This document shows positions 9,836 through 18,339 of a stretch of DNA of 32,102 nucleotides, in pieces. The DNA is from Bacillota bacterium (lineage in GTDB: Bacteria > Bacillota > Clostridia > Christensenellales > Pumilibacteraceae), in the NCBI GenBank assembly GCA_019113265.1, contig DXHT01000043.1:1-32102 (forward strand), given 5' to 3'. Below the pieces are notes generated by a model. That model was given only the letters and a program-made list of their open reading frames with translations, had not been told where the DNA came from and searched no databases. The translations under genes were made by a program, and so were the position numbers. Each line of letters begins with the position of its first letter. Position 1 is the first letter of the stretch.

Positions 9836-10674
9836 CACTCGTCCTCCGTAAAAATAATGTGCGCATGCCGCGCGCTGTGGCATTGCACCGTAACGGCGAC
9901 GGGCAGCATGCCTATATGCGCGGGGTACGTTTCGACTGCGCACGCGAGTGCGGTATGCGATCCGCCCAGACCCTGCGCGCCTATTCCGAGCGCGTTCACC
10001 GCGTCGAGAATGTCGCGTTCGAGCGCGGCGTCGTACTCGACGGGCGAGGGCGCGCCCGCGCGGCGCAATAGAGCGCGTTTGGACAGCTCGCACGCGAGGT
10101 CCGTCGTTCCGCCTATCCCCACGCCGAGAAGAACGGGAGGGCAAGGGTTCGCGCCCGCTTCTCTGACTATGTCCGTCACCGCCGCGATGACGCCCTCACG
10201 CCCCTTGGACGGGGTGAGCATCCTCAGTCCGCTCATGTTCTCGCTGCCTGCGCCTTTTGCGAGGAAGAACACTTCGAGACCCTTTCCCGCCGTGATCTCG
10301 TACCGCACGACGGGCGGGGTATTGTCCTTGGTATTGACGCGCATAAGCGGGTGCGCCACCATGGACTTGCGCGCGTCGCGGTAACCGCCGCGAACTCCGC
10401 GCACGAGCGCGTCGCCGAGGTCGCCGTCGAACTGCGCGTTGCAACCCATCCGCACGAAAAGCATGGCTATGCCCGTGTCCTGGCAGGGGTAGCAGTCGCC
10501 GCAGGCGGCTATGCGGGCGTTTTCGAGTATCTGTTCGAGCGCCCATGCCGCGCGCGGGTTCGTTTCCTCTTCCTTAGCCGCTTCAAGGAGCGCGACTACG
10601 TCTGGATCGATCTTTTTGAGTGCGCCGTCTATCTCGCGCGAGAGCGTGGCGGCTATTTTTTCACAACTGTACAT
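9835..10674 (-). CDS. Fumarate hydratase, alpha subunit (class I, N-terminal domain)
   Basis: CQDTGIAMLFVRMG, GAGSENMSGLRMLTPSKG, GVGIGGTTDLACELSKRALLR; start ATG 10674. Confidence 0.93.
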   Translation of the reverse strand: MYSCEKIAATLSREIDGALKKIDPDVVALLEAAKEEETNPRAAWALEQILENARIAACGDCYPCQDTGIAMLFVRMGCNAQFDGDLGDALVRGVRGGYRDARKSMVAHPLMRVNTKDNTPPVVRYEITAGKGLEVFFLAKGAGSENMSGLRMLTPSKGREGVIAAVTDIVREAGANPCPPVLLGVGIGGTTDLACELSKRALLRRAGAPSPVEYDAALERDILDAVNALGIGAQGLGGSHTALACAVETYPAHIGMLPVAVTVQCHSARHAHIIFTEDE

Positions 10675-10680
10675 ATAAGC

Positions 10681-10710
10681 ATTATACCACTGCGGGGCGG
10701 CTTTTGTCAA
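10681..10710 (-). promoter_or_regulatory. Sigma-A promoter of fumarase operon; predicted +1 at the ATG
   Basis: Minus strand TTGACA N18 TATAAT GCTTAT ATG. Confidence 0.85.
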
Positions 10711-10729
10711 CGAGCCCGCCCGCCGTCGA

Positions 10730-10758
10730 TTGACAAAACGCGCGCGTAAGTGTATAAT
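10730..10758 (+). promoter_or_regulatory. Sigma-A promoter of MBL-hydrolase operon; predicted +1 at the ATG
   Basis: TTGACA N17 TATAAT TAAGTC ATG (10765). Confidence 0.88.
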
Positions 10759-10764
10759 TAAGTC

Positions 10765-11520
10765 ATGTCACTCAAAGTTTGCAGTCTTGCCAGCGGGAGC
10801 AAGGGAAATTGCATATTCGTGGGCAGCGAGAGAACGTCGCTTCTCATAGATGCGGGCGTGTCGCCGTCGCGCATAAAGGCGTCGCTTTGCAGTATAGGCG
10901 AGCAGATGCCGCGCGACGTTCTGGTCACTCACTCGCACACCGATCATTACAGGTACGTTCCCGCGCTCTGCGAAAAGGGCGTGACTCTTCACTATCCCAT
11001 GCTTGTGGGAAAATACATATCTCTCCCCGGCGACGCGGAGGCGTTTTCGGGCGACATATGCATAGGCGACATAACGGTGTCGCCCATACCCGTCAGTCAC
11101 GACGTGCCCTGCTACGGCTACTCGTTTTACAGCGAGGGGAGCAAAGTCACCGTCGTCACCGATCTCGGCTTCATGCCCGCGCCCGTTTTGCAGAACATGG
11201 CGGATTCGGACGCGGTGCTCATCGAATCAAACTACGACGAGAATATGCTCGCGCGCAATCCGCGCTATCCCGCATATCTTAAAGCGCGCATAAGCGGCAG
11301 GCGCGGGCATCTCTCCAACGACGAGTCGGCGGAGTGCGTCGCGTTTCTCGCGGGAAAGGGCGTGCGCCACATCATTCTCGGGCACCTGTCCGAGCAGAAC
11401 AACACGCCTCGTCTTGCGACGGACAGCGCGAATAACGCGCTTATAAAATACAATCTTAAAGGCGCGGCAACGGTGTTTGCCGCATTGCAGAACGAAGTTT
11501 CGGAGGTCGTTGAGGTATGA
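10765..11520 (+). CDS. walJ: MBL-fold metallo-hydrolase, WalJ/YycJ-like
   Basis: CSLASGSKGNCIFV, LVTHSHTDHY, ILGHLSEQNNTPRLA. Confidence 0.9.
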   Translation: MSLKVCSLASGSKGNCIFVGSERTSLLIDAGVSPSRIKASLCSIGEQMPRDVLVTHSHTDHYRYVPALCEKGVTLHYPMLVGKYISLPGDAEAFSGDICIGDITVSPIPVSHDVPCYGYSFYSEGSKVTVVTDLGFMPAPVLQNMADSDAVLIESNYDENMLARNPRYPAYLKARISGRRGHLSNDESAECVAFLAGKGVRHIILGHLSEQNNTPRLATDSANNALIKYNLKGAATVFAALQNEVSEVVEV

Positions 11521-12509
11521 CCGATCGTATGGTGCGCCGCGGGTCTGCGGTGGAAGGCGGTTTTTCGTACGGCGGCGCGGTAGTCGCCATGCTGATAATT
11601 TCCGTCGTAATGTCACTGCTCCCGTTTGAAAAAGGCAGTGCGGCGCGCGTCGCGGCGTCCTACATAGGAACGGTGCTCCTTCAACTGTGCTTTCTGCTCG
11701 CCGCAATCATTCCCTATAAGGGAACGCGCGCCCGCCCGAGGTACGGCTTTACCCGTCCGACGCCGTGCGCCGCGCTGATAGCTCCCGCGGTCGCCGCCAT
11801 AAGCATAGTCGCGTTTTACGGCATCGCCATGCTTTTCGGCAGCTTTCTGTCGTTTATAGGGTATGAGGGTAGCGGCGGAACGGACATGACCTCGCCCCTC
11901 GGGATAGTGATGGCGATAGTCATTTCTGTCATTCTCGCTCCCGTTTGTGAGGAGAGCCTGTTCCGCAGCAGTCATCTTTCCTCTCTCGGCGTCATGCTGG
12001 GACGGCGCAAGCTACTCTTCCGCACGCTCGCAATGACGGTCATCGGCGGCGCGGTGTTCGCTTTTATGCACTGCCGCCCCGAACAGACGGTATATCAGTT
12101 CTTTTTCGGCGGCGCGCTCGTTTACCTTACGATAAAGACGGGAACCGTGATCCCCGCCGTTATAGCCCATGCGACCAATAACATAATAGGCATCATTCTT
12201 GCCATACCCGCGGTAAGCGGCGGCGTTTCGGCGGCGGAGACGGCGGCTCTCGGCAGTGCGGCAGGCATAGCCGTAACAGTTATAGCGTCCGTCGCGCTCT
12301 GCGTCGCGGGGGTATTCGTGATACGCGTTATCGTGCGGCGAGTCGGAAAGTGCGACGCCGCGCCCTCGTTCACCACCGTCGATCTCGACGGCGGCGCGGG
12401 CTATTCGGACGACGGCGGCACGGTCGCGGGAGTGGTGTTTACCGTGCTTTCGCTTGCCGTGTGCGTCGCGCTGTGGACGATAACTCTCGTCGCGGGGATA
12501 GCTTCATGA
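11517..12509 (+). CDS. CPBP-family intramembrane metalloprotease
   Basis: Multi-TM; CEESLFRSSHLSSL (EExxxR), FAFMHC, AVIAHATNN; ATGA overlap with upstream gene. Confidence 0.88.
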   Translation: MTDRMVRRGSAVEGGFSYGGAVVAMLIISVVMSLLPFEKGSAARVAASYIGTVLLQLCFLLAAIIPYKGTRARPRYGFTRPTPCAALIAPAVAAISIVAFYGIAMLFGSFLSFIGYEGSGGTDMTSPLGIVMAIVISVILAPVCEESLFRSSHLSSLGVMLGRRKLLFRTLAMTVIGGAVFAFMHCRPEQTVYQFFFGGALVYLTIKTGTVIPAVIAHATNNIIGIILAIPAVSGGVSAAETAALGSAAGIAVTVIASVALCVAGVFVIRVIVRRVGKCDAAPSFTTVDLDGGAGYSDDGGTVAGVVFTVLSLAVCVALWTITLVAGIAS

Positions 12510-12955
12510 AGAGGTTGGAGCTTCTCTGCGTGGGGAAGATAAAAGAGGACTACCTTAACGCGGGGATAGCCGAATACGTCAAGCGGCTGGGCAGGTACTG
12601 CGACGTCGTCGTTACCGCGCTTCCCGATATGCCCGACTCGCCCACGGAGGCGGAGGAGGAGAGCAAAGCCCTTTCGGCGCGTTTTGACGGGTTCGTGATA
12701 CTCGCGGACATAGGCGGCAAGGCGGTGACGAGCGAGGAGTTTTCCGAGCTTATCGGGCGCGCGTATCTGACGCACCCCAAACTGCAGTTCGTCATAGGCG
12801 GTAGCCGCGGAGTTACGGACGAACTGCGGCGGCGGGCGGACGCGCGCGTGTCATTCGGCAGAGTGACGTACCCGCACAAGCTGATGCGCCTCATTGCCGC
12901 CGAGCAGCTTTACCGCGCGTTCACGATAGCGGAAGGACTGCCGTACCATAAGTAG
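12506..12955 (+). CDS. rlmH: 23S rRNA (pseudouridine1915-N3)-methyltransferase
   Basis: MKRLELLCVGKIKEDYLNAGIAEYVKRL, FVIGGSRGVTDELRRRAD, LMRLIAAEQLYRAFTI…LPYHK. Confidence 0.96.
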   Translation: MKRLELLCVGKIKEDYLNAGIAEYVKRLGRYCDVVVTALPDMPDSPTEAEEESKALSARFDGFVILADIGGKAVTSEEFSELIGRAYLTHPKLQFVIGGSRGVTDELRRRADARVSFGRVTYPHKLMRLIAAEQLYRAFTIAEGLPYHK

Positions 12956-12990
12956 AAATAAACGCGGAGCGCGTCGGCATATAATACGGT

Positions 12991-13836
12991 ATGTACGATT
13001 ATAACGATCTGCGCCGCGACTGCTGCGCGCTGTGCAAGAGCGGCGCGGAGTGCGGCAGTATAGGCAAGACGGCGTTCGGCGCGCATATCATATGTTTTCA
13101 CGTCGGTCCGAACAGCGGCCCTCAGCTTATAGTTCAGGGCGGCATACACGCGCGCGAGTGGGTGACGAGCGTGCTCGTCGCCGAGCAGGCAAAGGCGATG
13201 CTTAGGGAAAAACTGCCGGCGGGCATTTATTTTCTCCCCATGACCAATCCCGACGGCGTGACTCTCGCGCTCCACGGCGCGGACTGCTTTCCGAACCGCG
13301 ACGAGCTTGTGCGCATAAACGGCGGCAGCCGCGACTTTTCCATGTGGAAAGCCAATGCTCGCGGAGTGGACGTAAACTGCAATTTCGACGCGCGTTGGGG
13401 CTTGGGCAATGGCAATCTGCGCTCGCCCGCACCCGCGTCGTACATAGGCGCGTCGGCGGAGAGCGAGGCGGAGACGGCGGCGCTTACGCGCTTTACCCGC
13501 AGAGTGCGCCCCGCGCTCACCGTCAGTTATCACGCCCTCGGGCGGGAGATATATTACGAATTTTCTCAGACGGGCGCGGCGCTTTCCCGCGACGAGGCGA
13601 TAGCGCGCGCGGCGGGCAAATTCCTCGGCTACCGAGTGGTAAGCGGGGATCTGGGCAGTGCGGGAGGCTATAAGGACTGGTGCGTGGATAAGCTGGGCAT
13701 TACCGCGCTGACCGTGGAGATAGTGGGCGAGGATCACCGCCACCCTCTGACCGAAAAGGATCTGGACGGCGAAGAAAAGAACGTATGGCTGCCTCTGCTT
13801 CTGGCGGAGCTCGTCGCGGAGGCGGACGGAGGATAA
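12991..13836 (+). CDS. M14 family zinc carboxypeptidase
   Basis: GGIHAREWVTS (HxxE), NPDGV, VDVNCNFD, SYHALGREIYY, ALTVEIVGE. Confidence 0.9.
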   Translation: MYDYNDLRRDCCALCKSGAECGSIGKTAFGAHIICFHVGPNSGPQLIVQGGIHAREWVTSVLVAEQAKAMLREKLPAGIYFLPMTNPDGVTLALHGADCFPNRDELVRINGGSRDFSMWKANARGVDVNCNFDARWGLGNGNLRSPAPASYIGASAESEAETAALTRFTRRVRPALTVSYHALGREIYYEFSQTGAALSRDEAIARAAGKFLGYRVVSGDLGSAGGYKDWCVDKLGITALTVEIVGEDHRHPLTEKDLDGEEKNVWLPLLLAELVAEADGG

Positions 13837-14355
13837 ATGCAAAGCGAAGAAAAGTATATGCGCGCGGCTCTTGCCGAAGCGAGAAAGGCGGAGAAAAAGA
13901 GCGAAGTGCCCGTCGGCGCGGTGATAGTCGCGCCCGACGGCAGTATAGTCGCCCGCGCGCACAACGAGCGCACTACAAAGTGCGACCCGACCGCTCACGC
14001 CGAAATACTCGCGCTGAGAAAGGCGGGAAAGAAGCTCGGGCATTGGAACCTCGAAGGCTATGAGCTGTACGTCACCAAAGAGCCCTGCGTCATGTGCGCG
14101 GGGGCGATAGTACTGTCGCGGATAGCGCGCGTGCGCTACGGCGCGTTCGACAGGCGTTTCGGGTGCGCGGGAACGGTAAAGAGCCTTACCGACGACCCCG
14201 TGTTCAACCACAGGGCAAAGGCGGAGGGGGGACTGATGGAGTGCGAGTGCGCCAAAATGCTCACCGACTTCTTCAAAGCCCGCCGCGTCAAAAAGACAAA
14301 AGAAGGGGAAGGCAGCGATGAAAACCTCGATAAAAGCGGTGATAGCGGAAGATGA
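13837..14355 (+). CDS. tadA: tRNA-specific adenosine-34 deaminase
   Basis: EVPVGAVIV, DPTAHAEILALRKA, EPCVMCAGAIVLSRIARVRYGA; SD ggagga. Confidence 0.95.
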   Translation: MQSEEKYMRAALAEARKAEKKSEVPVGAVIVAPDGSIVARAHNERTTKCDPTAHAEILALRKAGKKLGHWNLEGYELYVTKEPCVMCAGAIVLSRIARVRYGAFDRRFGCAGTVKSLTDDPVFNHRAKAEGGLMECECAKMLTDFFKARRVKKTKEGEGSDENLDKSGDSGR

Positions 14356-14491
14356 TCCTTCCGATGCCGCAAGATTGTGCGAATTTCTCGATCGGTACTC
14401 GAAAGAACACGGTACCGTTTTTTCCGTGCGCGTATATTCGGATGCCGTGTTCGGATTTTCGGAACGCGGGGAAGTTGTTTCAAACTTGTAA
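14318..14491 (+). pseudogene. Truncated response-regulator receiver N-terminus (LytTR/AgrA-type), 57 codons
   Basis: MKTSIKAVIAEDDPSDAARLCEFLDRYSKEHGTVFSVRVYSDAVFGFSERGEVVSNL*: beta1 acidic EDD, stops before the phosphoacceptor Asp; below the ORF-track length cut-off. Confidence 0.6.
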
Positions 14492-14527
14492 CAAGTACGA
14501 TTTTACAAAATGTTTACAGCGGAGCGA

Positions 14528-14557
14528 TTGCGTTTGCGCTCTCTTTTTTGCTACACT
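14528..14557 (+). promoter_or_regulatory. Promoter of choice-of-anchor-I gene
   Basis: TTGCGT N18 TACACT. Confidence 0.5.
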
Positions 14558-14587
14558 TTGAGTAGTAAAGCAAAAGGAGAGAGTTAC

Positions 14588-16981
14588 ATGACAAAGTTCT
14601 GTAAGACGGCGGCAGCGATATTGATAGCCGCCATGGCGCTGTCGGCGGTTTTCGTCGGCGGCGCGACGGTGAGGGCGTCTGCGGCGGAACCGTCGGACGC
14701 GTTTTATCTGAACAAGATAGCGGAGTTTTCCGCCGGCATGTCCGATGCGGACGGCGGGATTGCGGAAATAGTCCGCTACAACACGGACAACGATAAGCTG
14801 TATCTCGTCAACGGCAAGACCAAAACGGTGGATATAGTCTCCGTATCGGAGTACGGCGACGGTGAATTGCAGACGGCGTTCGACGAGAGTGCTGACCGTA
14901 TCTCGTTCGGCGAGCTGGAATCCTCCGTGACGAGCGACGTCGGCTACGATTTCACGGTAGGCGATATAACGAGCGTGGACGTCAATACGGATCTTGACGT
15001 CATAGCGGTCGCGCTTCAGCATTCGGAATACGATAAGAAAGGCGCGGTCGCGCTGCTCGGTTACGATGGGAAATACATAAAAGCGTATGAAGCGGGAGTT
15101 CAGCCGGATATGATACTTTTCGCCGGTGACAAGGTTCTCACTGCGAACGAAGGCGAACCGCGCAAGGGCTATGTGGAAGGGACGGCAGACCCTGCGGGCA
15201 GCGTGACGGTGGTGGATCTGTCCGCCGGCGCGGAAAGCGGCGTCGTGAGCACCGTCGGATTCGAAGCTTTCGACGATCGGCGCGACGAGCTTGCCGAATC
15301 GGGCGTGATCATAAAGAAAGGCGCGGATCCCTCCGTCGATTTCGAGCCGGAATACATAGCCGTCGAGGGCAACGCGGCATACGTCGCGCTGCAGGAGGCG
15401 AACGCGATAGCGACGCTCGATCTCGAAAATAACGAATTCGTGTCCGTGCTGCCCCTCGGCTTTAAGGATTACGGCGCCCCCGGCAACGAGCTCGATCTCA
15501 TCGAGGACGGAAAGGCGGAACTAAAAACCGAAGCCGTGCTCGGCGCGTATATGCCGGACGGAATCGACACTTTCGTGCGCGGCGGAGAGACGTATATCGT
15601 GACGGCGAACGAGGGCGACGCGCGCGAGTGGGGCGACTACGAGGGCGTGGAAAAATACGAGATTTACGACGGCAATAAAATCGAAGTGCTCAAAAATTCG
15701 GAGTGGGACGGACTCGCTTCCGACAGATATTATCTTCTCGGCGGGCGTTCGTTCTCCGTGTTCAAAGCGTCCGACATGTCCCTCGTGTATGACAGCGGTT
15801 CTGCGATAGAGAGCGCGATAGCGGGCAGCGACGCGCACAAGGCGTACTTCAATTGCAGCAACGACGATACGGATATCGACAGCCGCTCCAAGAAGAAGGG
15901 TCCGGAACCGGAGGCGGTCAAAGTCGCGCCCTGCGGCGACGCGCTGTACGCTTACGTCGCGCTCGAACGTCAGGGCGGCATCATGGCGTTTGACATAACC
16001 GATCTGTCCGCCGTCGCTCTCGTGACTTACGAATCGACGCGCGACTATTCCGAAGCGATAAAAGGCGACGTTGCGCCCGAAAGCATAGATTACGTGCCGG
16101 CAGCTGACAATCCGTCCGGAAAGGATCTCGTCATAGCGGCGAACGAGGTGAGCGGCACCGTCGCGCTGTATGCGGCAGAGACCGAAAGAAAGACGTATGA
16201 AATGCACAAAAATTACGTTTCCGCTCCCGCGGAACAAGCGGACCACATGCTCATAAACAAGGTGTACGGCAGCGGCGGCAAGGCAGATCAGGTCGCATCC
16301 TCGCACGACTTCATATCGCTGCTAAATCCCACGGCGGAGAACGTGTCCGTAGAAGGCTGGACTCTCGAATACTCGGTGTCGGACGGCGGAGAACGCGAGT
16401 GGCAGACGCTGACGCTTGACGCGGTCATTCCCGCCGGCGGGGAATACGTCATACTCGGCGCGGCGTGCGATAACGAGGAAACCCCGTACATAACGTTCGG
16501 AGAAGGCGAGTACAACGTCGTGTGGGAAGGACTTTCGATAAACAACAAACACTACTCGCTGCGCCTTGTCGACGCCGACGGCGACGTCGCGGACGCGCTG
16601 GGCGTGATAAATACGGAAGAAGGCGAAACGGACGAATCGGGCGAGGGCAGTCCGCTCGACGACATAAGCAAAAACAAAGTGGCGTATCGCACGGGCGCGA
16701 CGGATACGGATGACAACGCAACCGATTTCGACACGCTCAAAATAGAGAGCGCGGCGGATGCTGCAAAATGCAAACCCGTTGCGTGCGTTCCCGTAAACGA
16801 TGCTCCCGTACAGCCCGACGACGAACAGGACGGAGAGCAGACCGAGACTCCCGCTGCGGGCGGCGGATGCGGCAGCGTCACGGCGGGCGGTACCGGTTAT
16901 ATGATGATCGGACTGTCCGTCGTAATTGCGGTTGCGTTCGCGGTAATGCTCGCAGCGCGCAGACGCGGCAAAGACAAATAA
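14588..16981 (+). CDS. Secreted choice-of-anchor-I family protein with lamin-tail-like domain and C-terminal TM anchor
   Basis: Signal peptide MTKFCKTAAAILIAAMALS; SVDVN…IAVALQ, ILFAGDKVLTANEGEPR, EYIAV…AYVALQEANAIATLDL; LTD-like MLINKVYGSGG…DFISLLNPTAENVSVEGWTLEYS; C-term GGGCGS-TM-RRRGKDK; SD aaggaga. Confidence 0.85.
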   Translation: MTKFCKTAAAILIAAMALSAVFVGGATVRASAAEPSDAFYLNKIAEFSAGMSDADGGIAEIVRYNTDNDKLYLVNGKTKTVDIVSVSEYGDGELQTAFDESADRISFGELESSVTSDVGYDFTVGDITSVDVNTDLDVIAVALQHSEYDKKGAVALLGYDGKYIKAYEAGVQPDMILFAGDKVLTANEGEPRKGYVEGTADPAGSVTVVDLSAGAESGVVSTVGFEAFDDRRDELAESGVIIKKGADPSVDFEPEYIAVEGNAAYVALQEANAIATLDLENNEFVSVLPLGFKDYGAPGNELDLIEDGKAELKTEAVLGAYMPDGIDTFVRGGETYIVTANEGDAREWGDYEGVEKYEIYDGNKIEVLKNSEWDGLASDRYYLLGGRSFSVFKASDMSLVYDSGSAIESAIAGSDAHKAYFNCSNDDTDIDSRSKKKGPEPEAVKVAPCGDALYAYVALERQGGIMAFDITDLSAVALVTYESTRDYSEAIKGDVAPESIDYVPAADNPSGKDLVIAANEVSGTVALYAAETERKTYEMHKNYVSAPAEQADHMLINKVYGSGGKADQVASSHDFISLLNPTAENVSVEGWTLEYSVSDGGEREWQTLTLDAVIPAGGEYVILGAACDNEETPYITFGEGEYNVVWEGLSINNKHYSLRLVDADGDVADALGVINTEEGETDESGEGSPLDDISKNKVAYRTGATDTDDNATDFDTLKIESAADAAKCKPVACVPVNDAPVQPDDEQDGEQTETPAAGGGCGSVTAGGTGYMMIGLSVVIAVAFAVMLAARRRGKDK

Positions 16982-17001
16982 CCGTTCTGCGGCGGTTTCG
17001 C

Positions 17002-17033
17002 GGGACGCGCGTCATGACGCGCGTCCCGTTTTT
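17002..17033 (+). terminator. Terminator
   Basis: Palindrome GGGACGCGCGTCATGACGCGCGTCCC then T5. Confidence 0.85.
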
Positions 17034-17121
17034 GCCGTTTCCCGCTCCTCCGCAGGAGAGAGCGCCGGTAAGCGGCAGACGAAAAGAAAGAGAGTATCGG
17101 GATATTCCGTCGGTTAAACCC

Positions 17122-17150
17122 TTGACTTTTTCCCGAGCGGAACATATAAT
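17122..17150 (+). promoter_or_regulatory. Promoter of GlmU-like gene; predicted +1 at GTG start
   Basis: TTGACT N17 TATAAT AATAAA GTG. Confidence 0.85.
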
Positions 17151-17156
17151 AATAAA

Positions 17157-18299
17157 GTGAATGATGATGTGAAGATAATAGTGCTCCGCACCGAAAGGGG
17201 CGAGGGCAAGCCGAACGCGGATTGTATGCTGTTCGGGCGTACGCTCGAACAGTGGGTCATATCCGGCGTGCGCGGCATGGAAACGGAGAGCGCGGACTAC
17301 GTCGAGGGCGAGGATATACTGCCCGTCGTGCGGCCGCTTTTGTCGGCGAGCCGTCCGATTACGGCGGTGCTGTATTCGGATACGCCGCTGCTGTCCTATT
17401 CCTCCGTAAGTAACAGTCTTTCGCGCTTTCGCACCGCCGGCATCAATGCATTGCGTCTGCCGCGAGGCTGGATACTGAAAACGGAGTATGCGCGCACCTG
17501 CGAGAAGATAGTCGCGGACAACATAATGACTCTGGGCGACGAGGATTTCGTCACCGTGTTCAACTACAATCAGCTTGCTTACGCGTCGGACATATTGCGT
17601 TCGCGCATAAACTACTACCACATGAATGCGGGCGTGCGGCTGGACGACCCCGCGACCACGGAGATAGACGCGTTCGTCGTCATCGAGCCGGGCGCGAGGA
17701 TAGGGGCGTTCTGCGCGATAAAGGGCAACAGCGTTATCCGCGCGGGAGCGGAGATAGGTGCGCGCTGCGACATATGCTCATCCGTTATCGAGCGGGGAGC
17801 GAAAGTGATTTCGAGCACTCTCGACGGCGCGTTGGTCGCCAAAAACGCGGAAGTAGGACCGTATGCGCGTCTGAGACCGGGTGCGAGGATAGGCGCGGGC
17901 GCAAAGATAGGCGATTTCGTGGAGATAAAGAACAGCCGCATAGGTGCGGGCAGTAAGGTCTGCCACCTCGCGTATGTGGGCGACGCAGACACGGGCGAGG
18001 ATTGCAACATAGGCGCGGGAACGGTGTTCGCCAACTACGACGGTAGCGTAAAGCACCGCTCGCGGCTGGGCAGGCGTGTATTTGTGGGCAGCAACTCCAC
18101 CATAGTCGCGCCCGTGGACATAGGCGACGGCGCGTTCATCGCGGCGGGTTCGGTAGTGACCGAGGACGTTCCCGGCGGCGCGCTTGCGATAGGCAGGGCG
18201 ATCACCAAGGTAAAGGAAAATTGGAAAAACAACGCATACACGCGCGTTGCGGAAGATAAAACGACAGCGCCCGAAGAGGACGCGAACAGCGGTTCGTAA
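17157..18299 (+). CDS. GlmU-like protein: intact left-handed beta-helix acetyltransferase domain, degenerate N-terminal nucleotidyltransferase domain
   Basis: C-term GPYARLRPGARIG, GDFVEIKNSRIG, HLAYVGDADTGEDCNIGAGTVFANYDG; N-term keeps SDTPLL but lacks the GxGTRM loop. Confidence 0.85.
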   Translation: MNDDVKIIVLRTERGEGKPNADCMLFGRTLEQWVISGVRGMETESADYVEGEDILPVVRPLLSASRPITAVLYSDTPLLSYSSVSNSLSRFRTAGINALRLPRGWILKTEYARTCEKIVADNIMTLGDEDFVTVFNYNQLAYASDILRSRINYYHMNAGVRLDDPATTEIDAFVVIEPGARIGAFCAIKGNSVIRAGAEIGARCDICSSVIERGAKVISSTLDGALVAKNAEVGPYARLRPGARIGAGAKIGDFVEIKNSRIGAGSKVCHLAYVGDADTGEDCNIGAGTVFANYDGSVKHRSRLGRRVFVGSNSTIVAPVDIGDGAFIAAGSVVTEDVPGGALAIGRAITKVKENWKNNAYTRVAEDKTTAPEEDANSGS

Positions 18300-18339
18300 A
18301 AGCTGACCGCTACCAAACTCAAAGGAAAAGACTTATAAC

